From Paramarasmius palmivorus (lineage: Eukaryota; Basidiomycota; Agaricomycetes; Agaricales; Marasmiaceae): a stretch of 64,000 bases of DNA. The stretch spans positions 62,001-126,000 of the forward strand of contig JAYKXP010000012.1 of the NCBI GenBank assembly GCA_037176845.1, read 5' to 3'. The notes below the pieces were generated by a model. That model was not told the origin of the DNA. It worked only from the letters and a program-made list of their open reading frames with translations, and did not search any database. The position numbers and the translations under genes were made by a program. Position 1 is the stretch's first letter, and each line of letters starts with the position of its first letter. Below are positions 24,459 to 34,689 of the stretch, in pieces.

Positions 24459-25778
24459 TCCTATTCGTATAAGAGCATTCTGGGATTAATTAGACACTTA
24501 GATATTCAAATAGGGCAGAACTCACCGGGAGCCGTGGATGATACTTGCCCGCCCATCTATCGCGTACATCCCGGACGTGCAACGTTTCGAGTACCTGGAA
24601 ACAACTCTCAGGACCAAGCTGCGGAACAGCATAATGGCAAGGGAATACATACCCGAATTCAACGGTAAACCGGGCAGGTTGTCGGGGTTGTCAGAGACGA
24701 TGAACACTCATAACTAATTCACGCCCCTCCCGCTGACACTGCAAAGAATAGACCACTCATGAGTGTACTTCTGTCATGTATGCATAGCTTACGCACCAGA
24801 ATGGATACATAGAATCAATGTCCTGTCAACGTGCTTTCCGGAGTGCGTACATCGCGAGAGCGGTAAAGGCGATGAACGGCAACAAACACACGGTCGTGCA
24901 TCATAACCTTGCCTTCCCGAGATGGTTAACGAAAAAGCCGGACGGCGATTGTTTGACTTTCTAGCCGGACCTCGATGGGTTGCCGTAGTAGGGTTTCGAG
25001 CACCAGCGAGCGCCTGAATATGAGAAGTCAATGTCAGGCTCGGATTAGGATAGAGCACCAACGTACCAAGGGGCGAGCCCATTGTCGACGCGTCGACGTT
25101 GGTGTGGAGAGTAGCGAAGAAAATTTCCCTTCCCACGAACTACTGACCGGCAGTTCACCGGCAAATCTTTCTCTGTCATGAACCACCATGTGACCATGGA
25201 GTTTCCACAATTCCGTTCGTAACTCAACGTGAATGGGGCGACTAGTCACTTCAACCGAGTGTGGTATCACTGGTAAGCTGTGGTGTCATCGGAGATGATA
25301 TTCTTGTTTCGGTGAATGAATCCCCTTGGTCAATCTTAGGCTTGAGGTCTGAAGATCTGAATGTTTAATACACAGGTGCGACTCGGAATTGCTCCCCAAT
25401 TCAGCATTCGCTCGAAGTAAATATTTTAGTTTCTCATGGATCACAGCTAGGCCCCCAGTTTTGCCAGGTCATCAAAATTATTCCATGTTCCTCAACCCGG
25501 CCCGGGGGAGCTTTTCAGGACAAACTCTGTCATGAAGGCCATGAAGGCCCAGCTCTTCTCTTGGGTAACGAATACGAAGAATGAACTCAATATTCTAAAC
25601 AATCGCTAGTGTGTTGGATTACTTGTTTTGGATATATCGCCGAATTAACCATCTGCATTGTCCTCCAGATACTCGAATTGGCTGATTGTCCTAATGGGTA
25701 CAACAATAGGGAGGTATGCTCGACCACGCGTATTTCGTGGCCCAAATATCTGTAGCCTCTTACGTCCTTGGCTGAGGA
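24459..25778. other. divergent intergenic region
   Basis: Separates the minus-strand secreted protein gene from the plus-strand gene at 25854. Only short overlapping frames without motifs are present. Confidence 0.45.
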
Positions 25779-25785
25779 TATAAAG
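25779..25785 (+). promoter_or_regulatory. TATA box of the gene at 25854
   Basis: TATAAAG located 69 bp upstream of the ATG at 25854. Confidence 0.55.
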
Positions 25786-25853
25786 AGAATCCCTTGACCA
25801 GACTATACACCGCTCAAACCCTCTTATAATTTGTCGGCTTATTTTCTGGTACA

Positions 25854-27228
25854 ATGGTGACAGAAGTCATTAAACCCAAGTTCAATCCTGACTTGTCAGA
25901 GACTCGGAGACAGAGACAGATGGCGCTCAAGATGGCGTGGTTGGAGCAAGAGCAGCGCAAAGAGGACGCACAGCCATGGGTCGTTCCACTAGTGAGTTGT
26001 CATTTGCAATCTTCATTTCGTCGAATCCTGACAAAGTGGTTGCAAATAGGCAATGGCGAAGAAACTTGACTCCACCTTTCGCGACGTTAAATGCGATGTT
26101 GAGGACTTAGATGGTCTGAAGTGGACGCCTGATCATCTCAAACAGGCATCTAAGACCTTCATTCCGCCTTCAGGTGTGAACTCTCAGTTTCACGCCTTCT
26201 CATCTCCCGCCTGTCAGGCCGCGGCAGTGCCAACTTCAGACTCCGCTACTCGCGTCATTATCGTGCAAAAGGCTAGCATGCAGAGTCTTCAGGATGCTGT
26301 TTCCGGTATTTTTTGTACCGATGCAAACCACGATACCCTCAGCGATCGTACAAATGACACCTCAACTACACCTCGTCATGAGCCCCTTTTCCTCCTCAGT
26401 GCTCCACTCCAGAACAAAGAATCACTTCCCAACGAGAATTACCCATCGGAACCTTGCGGCACAGGACTACGTCGTGGGCGAGCTCGTTTCCTTACAGAAT
26501 CTCCTACTCCTCGCATTCGAACACGCACGCTCTCCCGTACCACGTCTTATCGACATATCGACGTGAAGAATCCCGAAAACAGCGTGCCAAAGCAGGGAAA
26601 TTTCAAAAAGGACTTTCAACTTGATACAGATGGCCAAAACGAGGTTGAATACGTATCATTCGCAGACCCACTAGTTCTTAGACATCCTGCTCCCAGTCAA
26701 CTTTTTCCCTTCGAACCCATCGAGCGGCCCAAAACACCCACACCTCACGACCGCGACGACTCCGATATCTCTACCTTCTTCCTTGGAGAGCCTTTCCACT
26801 TCACCCCGCCTGAACGATCAATCACGCCTCTCCCGGGACACAAGAATCTGCCCGATTTCGGAACCGGAGATAATGTGGTGGTCAATGCTAGTGTCATATT
26901 AAAAGCAGAAGGCAATGCAGGAAATCTTCACGCACGTTCATTGAGCACCGAACAAGATCAGGCGGCACTCAACAGCTCTTTTGCACAGGAAGGAAAGTCG
27001 TGGCGACCGCCTTCTTTCAAGAGATATGGTGCCACTTTCACACCGGCTAATCGATTGCCTAACGGCTACTCCAAAGCCGAGGACAAACCTGGTGCCCTCA
27101 CTGGAGTGAACCACTTGAAGACATTTCGAAACGAGCTCTTTCCGGAGGAGGATTCGGACGTGTTATATGAGAAGTTTTTTGCCGCTGTGGGGGAGCAGGT
27201 CGACAGAGAGCTGGGAATAATATCTTGA
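25854..27228 (+). CDS. hypothetical protein, mostly disordered, about 439 aa
   Basis: Two exons, 25854-25991 and 26050-27228, with a 58-nt intron (GTGAGT donor, ATAG acceptor). The N-terminus is charged and probably helical (MVTEVIKPKFNPDLSETRRQ, then MAWLEQEQRKEDAQPW). The long middle is rich in Pro, Ser, Thr and charged residues, with recurring TPxP/TPTP-like phosphorylation-type motifs (PKTPTPHDRDDSDIS, SITPLPGHK). The C-terminus is more compact (TFRNELFPEEDSDVLYEKFF, ending VDRELGIIS) and may be the conserved part. No signal peptide or membrane segment; probably nuclear or cytosolic. I recognise no family. The start is supported by the TATA box and by being the first ATG. Confidence 0.7.
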
Positions 27229-27483
27229 GCCTCGAACGCTTCTCATTTGTCTACATGCTTTCTTTTGGATTCTTACTCAATATGTATGATAGGTCTTCCA
27301 CCGAGGCAGTGCTTTTGATTGATGTGTTATGATCTGTACTAAGTACCTCCGAATTCGCTTAATCTTCTTCGGTGTTAGTGCGCCTGTAATGAAAGTACAT
27401 GTAAAGTAGAATTTTCCCCACAACACCTACTGGGTGCATCTTCACTGTCTCTTGAGCCTTCACCTCCTCAACATCCGCGAACA

Positions 27484-28236
27484 ATGAATTTGTCCTCAAT
27501 CATCACATTCGCGATTTGGCTTCTTTTCCTCGGCAGAGGGTTTGAAGTGGCTGCACTGCAATCCTTCCAGGGGCGAAACGCAGAGAATGTGAACTGGAGC
27601 GTGGAAGATAAGGTCGGATTTCCTCAAGTCGTGGAAGGGGAAGTAGGAGATCCAGGATCTACCGGTGATACGCGACTCGCAGTTCCCTTTCGTTCGTCAC
27701 AAACACCAGCGGGAGTTCGAAGGAACTTCGATTCTCGGGACGATGATTCGGATTCCGACTCGGATTCCGACGATGACGACGACGATCAAAAGGGAGATAG
27801 TAAAGGAAATGGCGGAGACCATGGTGGAGGCAACACTGGCAACCATCAGGGCCAGACAAAGACGGATGACCATCAACACACCGCCGTTTCTAATACTCAA
27901 ACACAGACTGCATCTACGATGTCTCCCACATCACTGCAAACTTCTACCTCGACATCCACTTCCGCGTCTTCAACCGCTTCGGCTGCGCAGGCGAGTTCAG
28001 AATCGCTCATCAGCATAACGAAGAAGCCATGGTTCATCGCTGTAAACGCCACACTATTTTCCCTGGCTGCGATTGGCCTCATAGTCGGCGGAATTATTGC
28101 TGCTAAAAAACACCGGAGGAGGCAGGCTCAAGTTAGATTTGAGGAGATGTATGAGTATGTTCGGGGAACATTCGGTCATGGAAGAAACGGGAATCATGGA
28201 GGGTATAGGCTATTCGATCAGGAAGATAGAGTGTGA
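27484..28236 (+). CDS. secretory single-pass membrane protein with Asp/Ser tract
   Basis: Intronless, 250 residues. A signal peptide (LSSIITFAIWLLFLGRGFEV) is followed by a short ectodomain with a VRR Kex2-type site. Then come an Asp/Ser alternating tract (DDDSDSDSDSDDDDDD), a Gly/His/Gln-rich stretch, a Ser/Thr stalk, and one transmembrane helix (FIAVNATLFSLAAIGLIVGG) with a basic stop-transfer (AAKKHRRRQ). A cytosolic tail of about 45 residues follows, ending RLFDQEDRV. The topology (extracellular N-terminus, O-glycosylated stalk, short cytosolic tail) resembles fungal wall-stress-sensor or mucin-like proteins, but the Cys-rich head of WSC sensors is absent. Function unknown. Confidence 0.75.
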   Translation: MNLSSIITFAIWLLFLGRGFEVAALQSFQGRNAENVNWSVEDKVGFPQVVEGEVGDPGSTGDTRLAVPFRSSQTPAGVRRNFDSRDDDSDSDSDSDDDDDDQKGDSKGNGGDHGGGNTGNHQGQTKTDDHQHTAVSNTQTQTASTMSPTSLQTSTSTSTSASSTASAAQASSESLISITKKPWFIAVNATLFSLAAIGLIVGGIIAAKKHRRRQAQVRFEEMYEYVRGTFGHGRNGNHGGYRLFDQEDRV

Positions 28237-28530
28237 TTGTTTTGTAGGGAATGCTTGGACTTGCATGGACACAAATATTTAATGCACTCATTAGAGATAC
28301 CAAAGGACCTACTATTACTATTGTATGGAATCCACATCTCGGACACATGATGTATTCTTGAATTATACTTGAATAACGCACTTGCAGGCCTTTGCTTGCG
28401 CTCGAATGTCAGTAGTCGTGCTTTGCTCAAAGTCGATGATGATGAAACGAAATCCTTGTAAACCAATAAGTAGAATGTATCATTCACTTCTTGGTGTAGG
28501 TACCAATACACGCAATCCCTAGTGATACGC

Positions 28531-29912
28531 TTAGAAAGAAAGTGTTTGGCCAGCATTAGCAGTGACAGAGGACCTGACATTGCCAGTGGAGAGCAGACTG
28601 TACGAGTATGGCGCAGAGGTGAAGCTGCCAGAGGGTGCAGTGTTGGATGCACCGCCGAAGTCGTTTCCTCGCGCGACAGCGTATCCCTCGCCTGTGGAGT
28701 ATAGAGGCTTCTTAGCACCTACATGGTAGAAATAGCATGTGAGTAGAAGAATAGTTTTATGACGAGATGTGTTACTAACCAACCCAAACGTTGTTTTCGA
28801 CCAAAAGCTGAGCACCAACACGAGTGTTGATACCATCATTGTTGTTCTCGAAGAAGTTGTTGTAGATATGGCCACGGCCTGAGCAGAACTAAGCGAAGAA
28901 AAGCAGGTAGGAAGGAAGCGACACATACCAAAGCGGAACGATGGTGTACGAGAGTTGAGGTTCTGCCACCAGTTACCGACATAGGTAACAGTGATCTTCG
29001 TGTCCTCGGAGCCGTTGCTATCAGAGTGACCAACCAGTGAGGCCTACGGAACAATCAGCCGTATGATTCACATTGTATAGGGATTTTTCAAGTTGTACCT
29101 TGTAGTGGTTATATAATTTGCTGTTGGAGACAGTGATACCAGTGACACCATGAGTGATATCGAGCAAACCATCGTAGCTATCTCATGTTAATACTGATGA
29201 CATAGCATCGTGGGGCAACACTCACTAGTCCTGTATTACGGACAGGTAGATAAGAACACACCCGCTGCAAAGAGCAGTGAATTGTCACATACCTTGTCGT
29301 GGCTCAAGTCGCTGGAGAGATCAACATGGTCGACCCAAACTTGAGAAGACGCCTGGACACCGATGGCATCTCCGGCATCCGCAACAACTTTGGAGATCTT
29401 GAGGTTTCGGAAAATTACATTCTTGACATTGAGGGCGCGAAGACCGACCCCAACGAGCTGGGAGCCCCTGGCACCAATAACCGACGTGTTGGAACCAACA
29501 CTGACCACGGTGTTACCGGTGATAGTACCTAAAAACCTGAATTAATCACAAGTGATTTCATTAAAACATGATTCTTACCAGACACGATTACAACCTTCTT
29601 GGCATCACCTTGAACAGCGCTCTGGAGAGCGGAAAGCGAGGTGACAGTTGTGGTTGTACCACCAGATCCTCCGGAAGTTCTGTAAAGGAACCGATAAGCG
29701 ATGGGATGAAATAGTAACAGTAGTGGCGTACCCGCCATTGAGGGTTGCATAGCCAACATTGGCAACGTCGTTCACAGAGGCGCGCTTTTCGATAGGTGAA
29801 GCCTGAAAGTGTGTTCAGGTTGCGGCCTTTGATGAATGGTTAGTTTGGAAGGAAGGCTCACCATCACACTTTGGACAGCGAAGAGGGCGACGAAAGAGGC
29901 GAGCCACTTCAT
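28531..29912 (-). CDS. pectate lyase, polysaccharide lyase family 1
   Basis: Secreted enzyme that cleaves polygalacturonate by Ca-dependent beta-elimination. The protein of about 320 residues has a signal peptide (MKWLASFVALFAVQSVMA), a short propeptide ending at a Kex2 site (PIEKR), then the parallel beta-helix core. Core motifs are GARGSQLVGVGL, NVIFRNLKISKV, WVDHVDLSSD, GLLDITHGVTG and VTYVGNWWQNLNSRTPSFRFG; the latter carries the catalytic Arg region. Several short introns interrupt the gene. One pair isolates a 5-nt exon (29226-29230) needed to restore DLSHDKDYYDGL. All frames are open, so the gene looks functional in plant cell-wall breakdown. Its 3' end converges on the gene at 27484-28236. 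Confidence 0.92.
29226..29230 (-). other. 5-nt micro-exon in the pectate lyase gene
   Basis: Exon GACTA lies between a 62-nt intron (29231-29292, GTATGT...ACAG) and a 48-nt intron (29178-29225, GTGAGT...ATAG). Joining ...GACAAG + GACTA + CTACGATGG gives DKDYYDG, the conserved PL1 sequence; skipping the 5 nt breaks the frame. Confidence 0.8.
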
Positions 29913-29988
29913 GTTTACAGTGTTGATAGAAGATCCAGGTAGATATGGGGGATGCTCGAGTCTGCATCTTTAGCCCGATTGCCGCTTG

Positions 29989-29996
29989 CTTAAATA
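29989..29996 (-). promoter_or_regulatory. TATA-like box of the pectate lyase gene
   Basis: TATTTAAG on the minus strand about 80 bp upstream of the ATG at 29912. Confidence 0.4.
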
Positions 29997-31983
29997 CCTC
30001 TACGGGCCTCCAGAGAAGGGTAGGAACTTGGGTAGCCATGCAGAATTTCGGATTGAGCTCGGTTGCTTGAACGTCAACGGGCCGCGAATGAGAGACAGTG
30101 AACAAACGATGTAACATGCTACTTTGACGCGTAATAGGTTAAACACCTTAAGCACAAGGCAAATTAGCATCACGGATGCGAGCTGAATGATCATAACCTA
30201 CGGATTTGGTGATCATGTGCTGATGGAATTCCCAGTAAAAGTAGGCACAGTCTTGCGATGCCTATGAACAATTACAGTGTGATCTTGCGTGACAGATGAA
30301 TCGCCGTCAAGTATGCTTTGAGTATGCGTTTACAGTGAATAGCTAGCCTATTTCACTGTATAGGTCAAATGATGAAGCGTTAAGTGTGCCCATATTTCGG
30401 GGTGTAGATCATTCTAGTATCTGTCGTAAGCCTTGTGAATGACTACTTTTGAGCAGTAACATTGGCTTGCCAAGGGAAACGGGAAGTTGATTTTCCGAAC
30501 TTTAAGCTTAAAGTCAATTGAGTGCACTCGCCTCAGAGCGGACCTCATACACCGGCGGACCGTTCGAAAGATATGTGCCTGCTCAAATCCTCGTCCAACC
30601 CACCAAAACCCACGAGCAACACTCCGCCGAGCTGAAGATCATCTTGTTAAGCGGAGATGCACGTCTTGGGTCAGCATAGCGTGATAGAGCACCTCATATG
30701 TCGCCTGTCTTCACAGAAACTATGCCCATGATTTTCCGACGTAGTAACACTTGATACCATTCTCCTGTAATCAGCCATCAGTACAAGTCACTCGATACGA
30801 CGACCAACCTATGTCTTAATCTATCCCAAGGATGCAAAAAAAAAAAAAACATATCGTTTTCGAACGTTTGGAGCTGTGAAGGCCTTCCAGCTTGGGGTTG
30901 GGGGAGAAGTCAAGAGATGAGATGCGTAACGGTGGCAGTGCTGGCACCGTTTCCCATGATCAACCATCAACGTCAACCACCACCATCGACTACTCCTTCT
31001 ATCCTAACCCATAACATCATGCTCAAAGACTTCAACATATTCGATTCTGTCATTTTTCCTCGGTCACCAATCGGTCACTACAACATCACTATTCACCAGA
31101 TGTGTCGAATTATACTCCAAGTTGCGATGAAGCCATGAAAAGATTCATTGAGAACATGGGTTAGGCGGAACCTGCACATGGACGGATTGGAGTAGAGTAT
31201 AGGACTGTCGGTGTGTTTGCCTGGTGGCACGGCACCGGTGCGTGTATCCTTTCAGTCTCTGCGATAACCTGAATGATTTCCAAAAATTTTAGACCTCCGG
31301 ATTTACTGGCATTCATAACGGCTTTTGGGGACAGTTTACATGCGCTACAATCTTGCTAGAATCACCCATTTCGGCTTCTTTGCTATCACATTCATTAACC
31401 CCTTCTCCGCGATTTATCAGTCGACAAAAATGTCACGTGATATCATTGCGTTTTTGGCCTGATTGAACCTGGGACGTCTGGACAGTCAATGGACAGGCAT
31501 CTTTAATGCTGCCTACTCATTGCCTCGCGAGTCTCATTCGCCTGGAGTTTTAATTGAAGTTTCCCTCTCAGGTGCGTTACTTCAAGCCAAACTTCGATCA
31601 GCCGCTGGCGTCGAAATCCTAGCCTTTCGCTGACTTTGATTCCTTTAAGCACAAACTAAGCTTGCTGTGGCAAGTCGCGTCTATCGACCCAACCCTATAC
31701 GTACTCCGCTTTTGATGCTGGTCGGGTGTACTACCTGCACATCCATCACATCTGCCTCGATCCCCGCAGGCGGCAGGCGACAGGTCAGATATTGAGGAAG
31801 ATTAGGCGAAAGGCAATGGCACGAAATATTGACGAAACGCTACGTACACTACTTATCTGGATTTGAATAGAAGACTTTGATAATGGCGCTTTTCGGGTTC
31901 CCATCTAACGGATTGATAAGAACATCTGCCTCATGTCTCGTATGATGCAGCTACTTAATGAGACATCTCAACACATCTGACCC
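29997..31983. other. divergent intergenic region
   Basis: About 2 kb between the pectate lyase and the split reductase gene. It holds an A14 homopolymer (30836-30849) and only short frames without motifs. Confidence 0.5.
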
Positions 31984-32642
31984 ATGACCATGATGGATGA
32001 GCCCACTATCCTACTCGTCGGTGGTACTGGGACCACCGGCTTGTCAATCTCCAAACTCCTCTTGTCAAAGACGAATTACATGCTTCTCATAACCTCACGT
32101 AGAGGCCCCCATGGAATTCCTGCCGACCTCTTCGAAACCTGTTCCAACGCAGGGGCACGAATCAAGGGAGTGCAGTTCGACTGGACCGACCGCTCAACCT
32201 TCGATAACCTTTTCACCGAGGAGACCAGAGCTATTGGGACTGATCAGATCATACTTGGTTCTCTGAAGATTGATGCCATGTATCTCGTACCGCCTTATAC
32301 GGGACATACCGACAACAGTGCCAGGGAACTTGTTGACATGGCCGTAGCACATGATGTGCAAAGGATAGTGCTGTTGAGCGACACCGTACACGAAAGAGGG
32401 GACTTGAGTGTTGGAGCCAAGGTACAGGAATACCTTCACCACTTGAAAGCAGCAGGGAGAATAAAGACATATGCGGTTTTGCGGCCGAGTTGGTTCTACT
32501 GTGCGTAGAGTTTCGCTGGCGTGTAATTATCGTGTAACTGACGACTTCTCTAGCTAATTTCGTTCACTTGGACAGAAACGACATTCTAGAGAACGATCGG
32601 ATATCTTCCATGACGGAAAACGGCAAGATGGGATGGGTGTCT

Positions 32643-32647
32643 GTCAC
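32643..32647. repeat. target-site duplication, left
   Basis: GTCAC directly before the left LTR, identical to the five bases directly after the right LTR (39790-39794). Five bp is the usual duplication for Ty3/Gypsy integrases. Confidence 0.95.
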
Positions 32648-32830
32648 TGTTACAATTTTCTTTCTCAACATACAACCATGCCACAGCCCGACCCAGCCTT
32701 ATTTATCAATCAGTTTCAGATAGACAGATACCTGATTATTTATCTTTTGACAGAACGATCCCATCTCGTTGCCTAGTAGACTAGCCTGTACGATACAATG
32801 TTCACATTAGGATACAGTCTAGGACTCTTG

Positions 32831-32838
32831 TATAAGTA
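32831..32838 (+). promoter_or_regulatory. LTR TATA box
   Basis: TATAAGTA, 32 bp upstream of TCAGCTTGACCT (32863-32874). That spacing is what is expected if the mRNA begins at that sequence, as the self-priming model requires. Confidence 0.65.
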
Positions 32839-32851
32839 GTGTACAGTAGTC

Positions 32852-32873
32852 GGTCAAGCTCCTCAGCTTGACC
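32852..32873. repeat. inverted repeat at the predicted retrotransposon transcript start
   Basis: GGTCAAGCT-CCTC-AGCTTGACC: 9-bp arms around a 4-nt loop. The right arm forms most of the predicted mRNA 5' end; the left arm repeats the PBS sequence. The same structure is present in the 3' LTR. Confidence 0.85.
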
Positions 32874-33020
32874 TCTTTTGTATTTCGATACGAATAACTA
32901 TTCCCGATCTCAGACCTCTGACCGCTCTCGAACTCTTAGTCTCAACGTTACGAGACGACGAGCCTCAAAGAACGAACGAACTTAGTTTGACGTAACGTTG
33001 TGGCTAACAGCCGTAACACT

Positions 33021-33032
33021 AGGTCAAGCTGA
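33021..33032 (+). other. primer-binding site, self-priming type
   Basis: AGGTCAAGCTGA begins 2 nt after the 5' LTR. It is the exact reverse complement of TCAGCTTGACCT inside the LTR (32863-32874), the predicted 5' end of the element's own mRNA. In Tf1 and sushi elements the mRNA 5' end folds back onto the PBS and primes reverse transcription instead of a tRNA. The arrangement here matches that. Confidence 0.8.
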
Positions 33033-33616
33033 ACCTTCGCCAAAACCCTACAAGGTTAAGGCAACCCGAACCCGAAACCACGAAACTTTGATCCGTCACC
33101 ACGACGAAGTTTGGAGCACCCGAAACTTCGGATACTTCCTCATCCGATAACTCATCAGATTCAGGAGACTCGGCTCACACCGCCCCTGACCCAGAACAGA
33201 TCCCCGGACCAAGCACTGAACCCCTGAACCTCAGTCCGCTAACTACCGCGGTTGAGGAAACCCTCGAAGAAAGCACAGAACTCCGAAACCTTGACTCACC
33301 CACGTCAACGGTAGACGCAACTCCCAGACAGGCTCAGATCCCGATCCCAGAAACTTCTATTCCTGGAATAGAGGTCATCCCTGAAACAGAAGAAGAAACC
33401 CAGAAACCCGAACAAGAACCGTCTCCTATCGAGGAAGACGATCTCTGCGTAAATCTCAGACACGCGTTCGCATCTTCAGATCGAACAGATCATCACTGGG
33501 ACGATTCACAAAGACAGTGGTATCTTTGCGCGCAACAACCTTGTCACAACAGACATATCACCGTACCAAAACGAGTATTACCAGATTGGTTAACTCCTAC
33601 ACATAAAGAACAAACT

Positions 33617-34606
33617 ATGTCGAACCCGCCACCAGCAACGGAAAGCACGCCGAAAGAACTTCGGTTTAACCCGCCTCCGGATTTCGATGGAAACAGAGAA
33701 ATGACCGACAAATTCATTCTGGCTTGTAGAGAATATCTCCGAGCAAATGAAAAGATTTATACAACCGACATGGCCAAAGTAGGCTTCATCCTTTCTCACT
33801 GCAAGGGAGGAGATGCCGAAGACTACGCGTACAAGAAAAGAACCGACTACATTGATTCCACGTATCCCCCGATTGCCGAATTCATTGCCCAATTCAAAGA
33901 AGACTTCTCCGTCGGAGATCTCAAGAAGAGGGCAAGAGACGAACTCCTCGTCCTGAGTCAGACAGGAAACATAACCAGTTTCATCACTCAGTTCAAGATC
34001 CTTACCGGAAGAGCCGGAATCACGGATGAAGATCAGTTAATCTACAACTTCATGCTGAAACTCAAGAAAAGCCTTCGAAACCGAATTAGCCGAATGGATA
34101 CTCCTCCAACCACCATCAAAGGATGGTACGAATCGGCCATTCGCTTTGAACAAGACTTCGAGCGAGACAGCCAGTTAGAACGAGTAGCAAAAGCGTTGGC
34201 AGGAGTACATGCTACCGGCAAACAGGAACAACAAAAGAAAGAACCAAGGAAATGGTACACACCAACGGCTATCGCCGTACCAGCAAAAGATCCAAACGCT
34301 ATGGATGTAGACGCCACCTCAATTAGGCGGTTGTCAGAAGACGAGCGACAAGAATATATGAGAAAGGGACAGTGCTTCAAATGCGGGAGAACCGGTCATC
34401 GATCCCGGGAATGTCCTGGAACCTCCAGCTCTCCTTACAGAAAGGGCTCAAATGCTCCTCAAAGGATAGCTGTGGTAGATCCGGTGCCCGACGAGACGAT
34501 GGATGCCGACGAAGGAGCAATGCAAATTAGAGCAATCATGGAAAAGATGAAGGATAATGAAGAAAAAGAACGGCTCATCCAACAACTCGCAGATCAGGGT
34601 TTTTAA
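33617..34606 (+). CDS. gag: retrotransposon Gag
   Basis: 329 residues from the first ATG. The N-terminal two-thirds is a retrotransposon Gag/capsid-like domain (FDGNREMTDKFILACREYL, then YPPIAEFIAQFKEDF). A basic linker and a CCHC zinc knuckle (CFKCGRTGHRSREC, C-x2-C-x4-H-x4-C) for RNA packaging follow, with an acidic tail ending LIQQLADQGF. The ATG at 33617 is the first AUG after the predicted mRNA start about 750 nt upstream. The frame is also open for 175 codons before it, back to a TGA at 33089. The stop TAA at 34604 overlaps a slippery site feeding into pol. Confidence 0.93.
   Translation: MSNPPPATESTPKELRFNPPPDFDGNREMTDKFILACREYLRANEKIYTTDMAKVGFILSHCKGGDAEDYAYKKRTDYIDSTYPPIAEFIAQFKEDFSVGDLKKRARDELLVLSQTGNITSFITQFKILTGRAGITDEDQLIYNFMLKLKKSLRNRISRMDTPPTTIKGWYESAIRFEQDFERDSQLERVAKALAGVHATGKQEQQKKEPRKWYTPTAIAVPAKDPNAMDVDATSIRRLSEDERQEYMRKGQCFKCGRTGHRSRECPGTSSSPYRKGSNAPQRIAVVDPVPDETMDADEGAMQIRAIMEKMKDNEEKERLIQQLADQGF
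34597..34603 (+). promoter_or_regulatory. -1 ribosomal frameshift heptamer GGGTTTT
   Basis: In the gag frame the bases read G GGT TTT followed at once by the TAA stop, a perfect X XXY YYZ heptamer. After a -1 slip the ribosome reads GGG TTT TTA ACT AGG. That frame is open without a stop through the pol ATG at 34690 to 38118. No pseudoknot was assessed. Confidence 0.65.
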
Positions 34607-34689
34607 CTAGGCGTAACCGGACGACGTCGGAAGCGCACTTATCTATTTCTCTCGCTCATGTAATTATTTCCTCGACGGAACGAAATTCT

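Larger units (their letters stand above)
32648..33018 (+). repeat. 5' LTR (371 bp)
   Basis: Starts TGTTAC and ends GTAACA, a 6-bp terminal inverted repeat. It contains the promoter (TATAAGTA at 32831) and the predicted transcript start near 32863. By eye it is identical to 39419-39789. Confidence 0.97.

Noticed and set aside
33019..33040. tRNA-primed PBS
   Set aside because: The sequence after the LTR does not resemble a common tRNA 3' end (no TGG start complementary to CCA), whereas it pairs perfectly with the element's own LTR.
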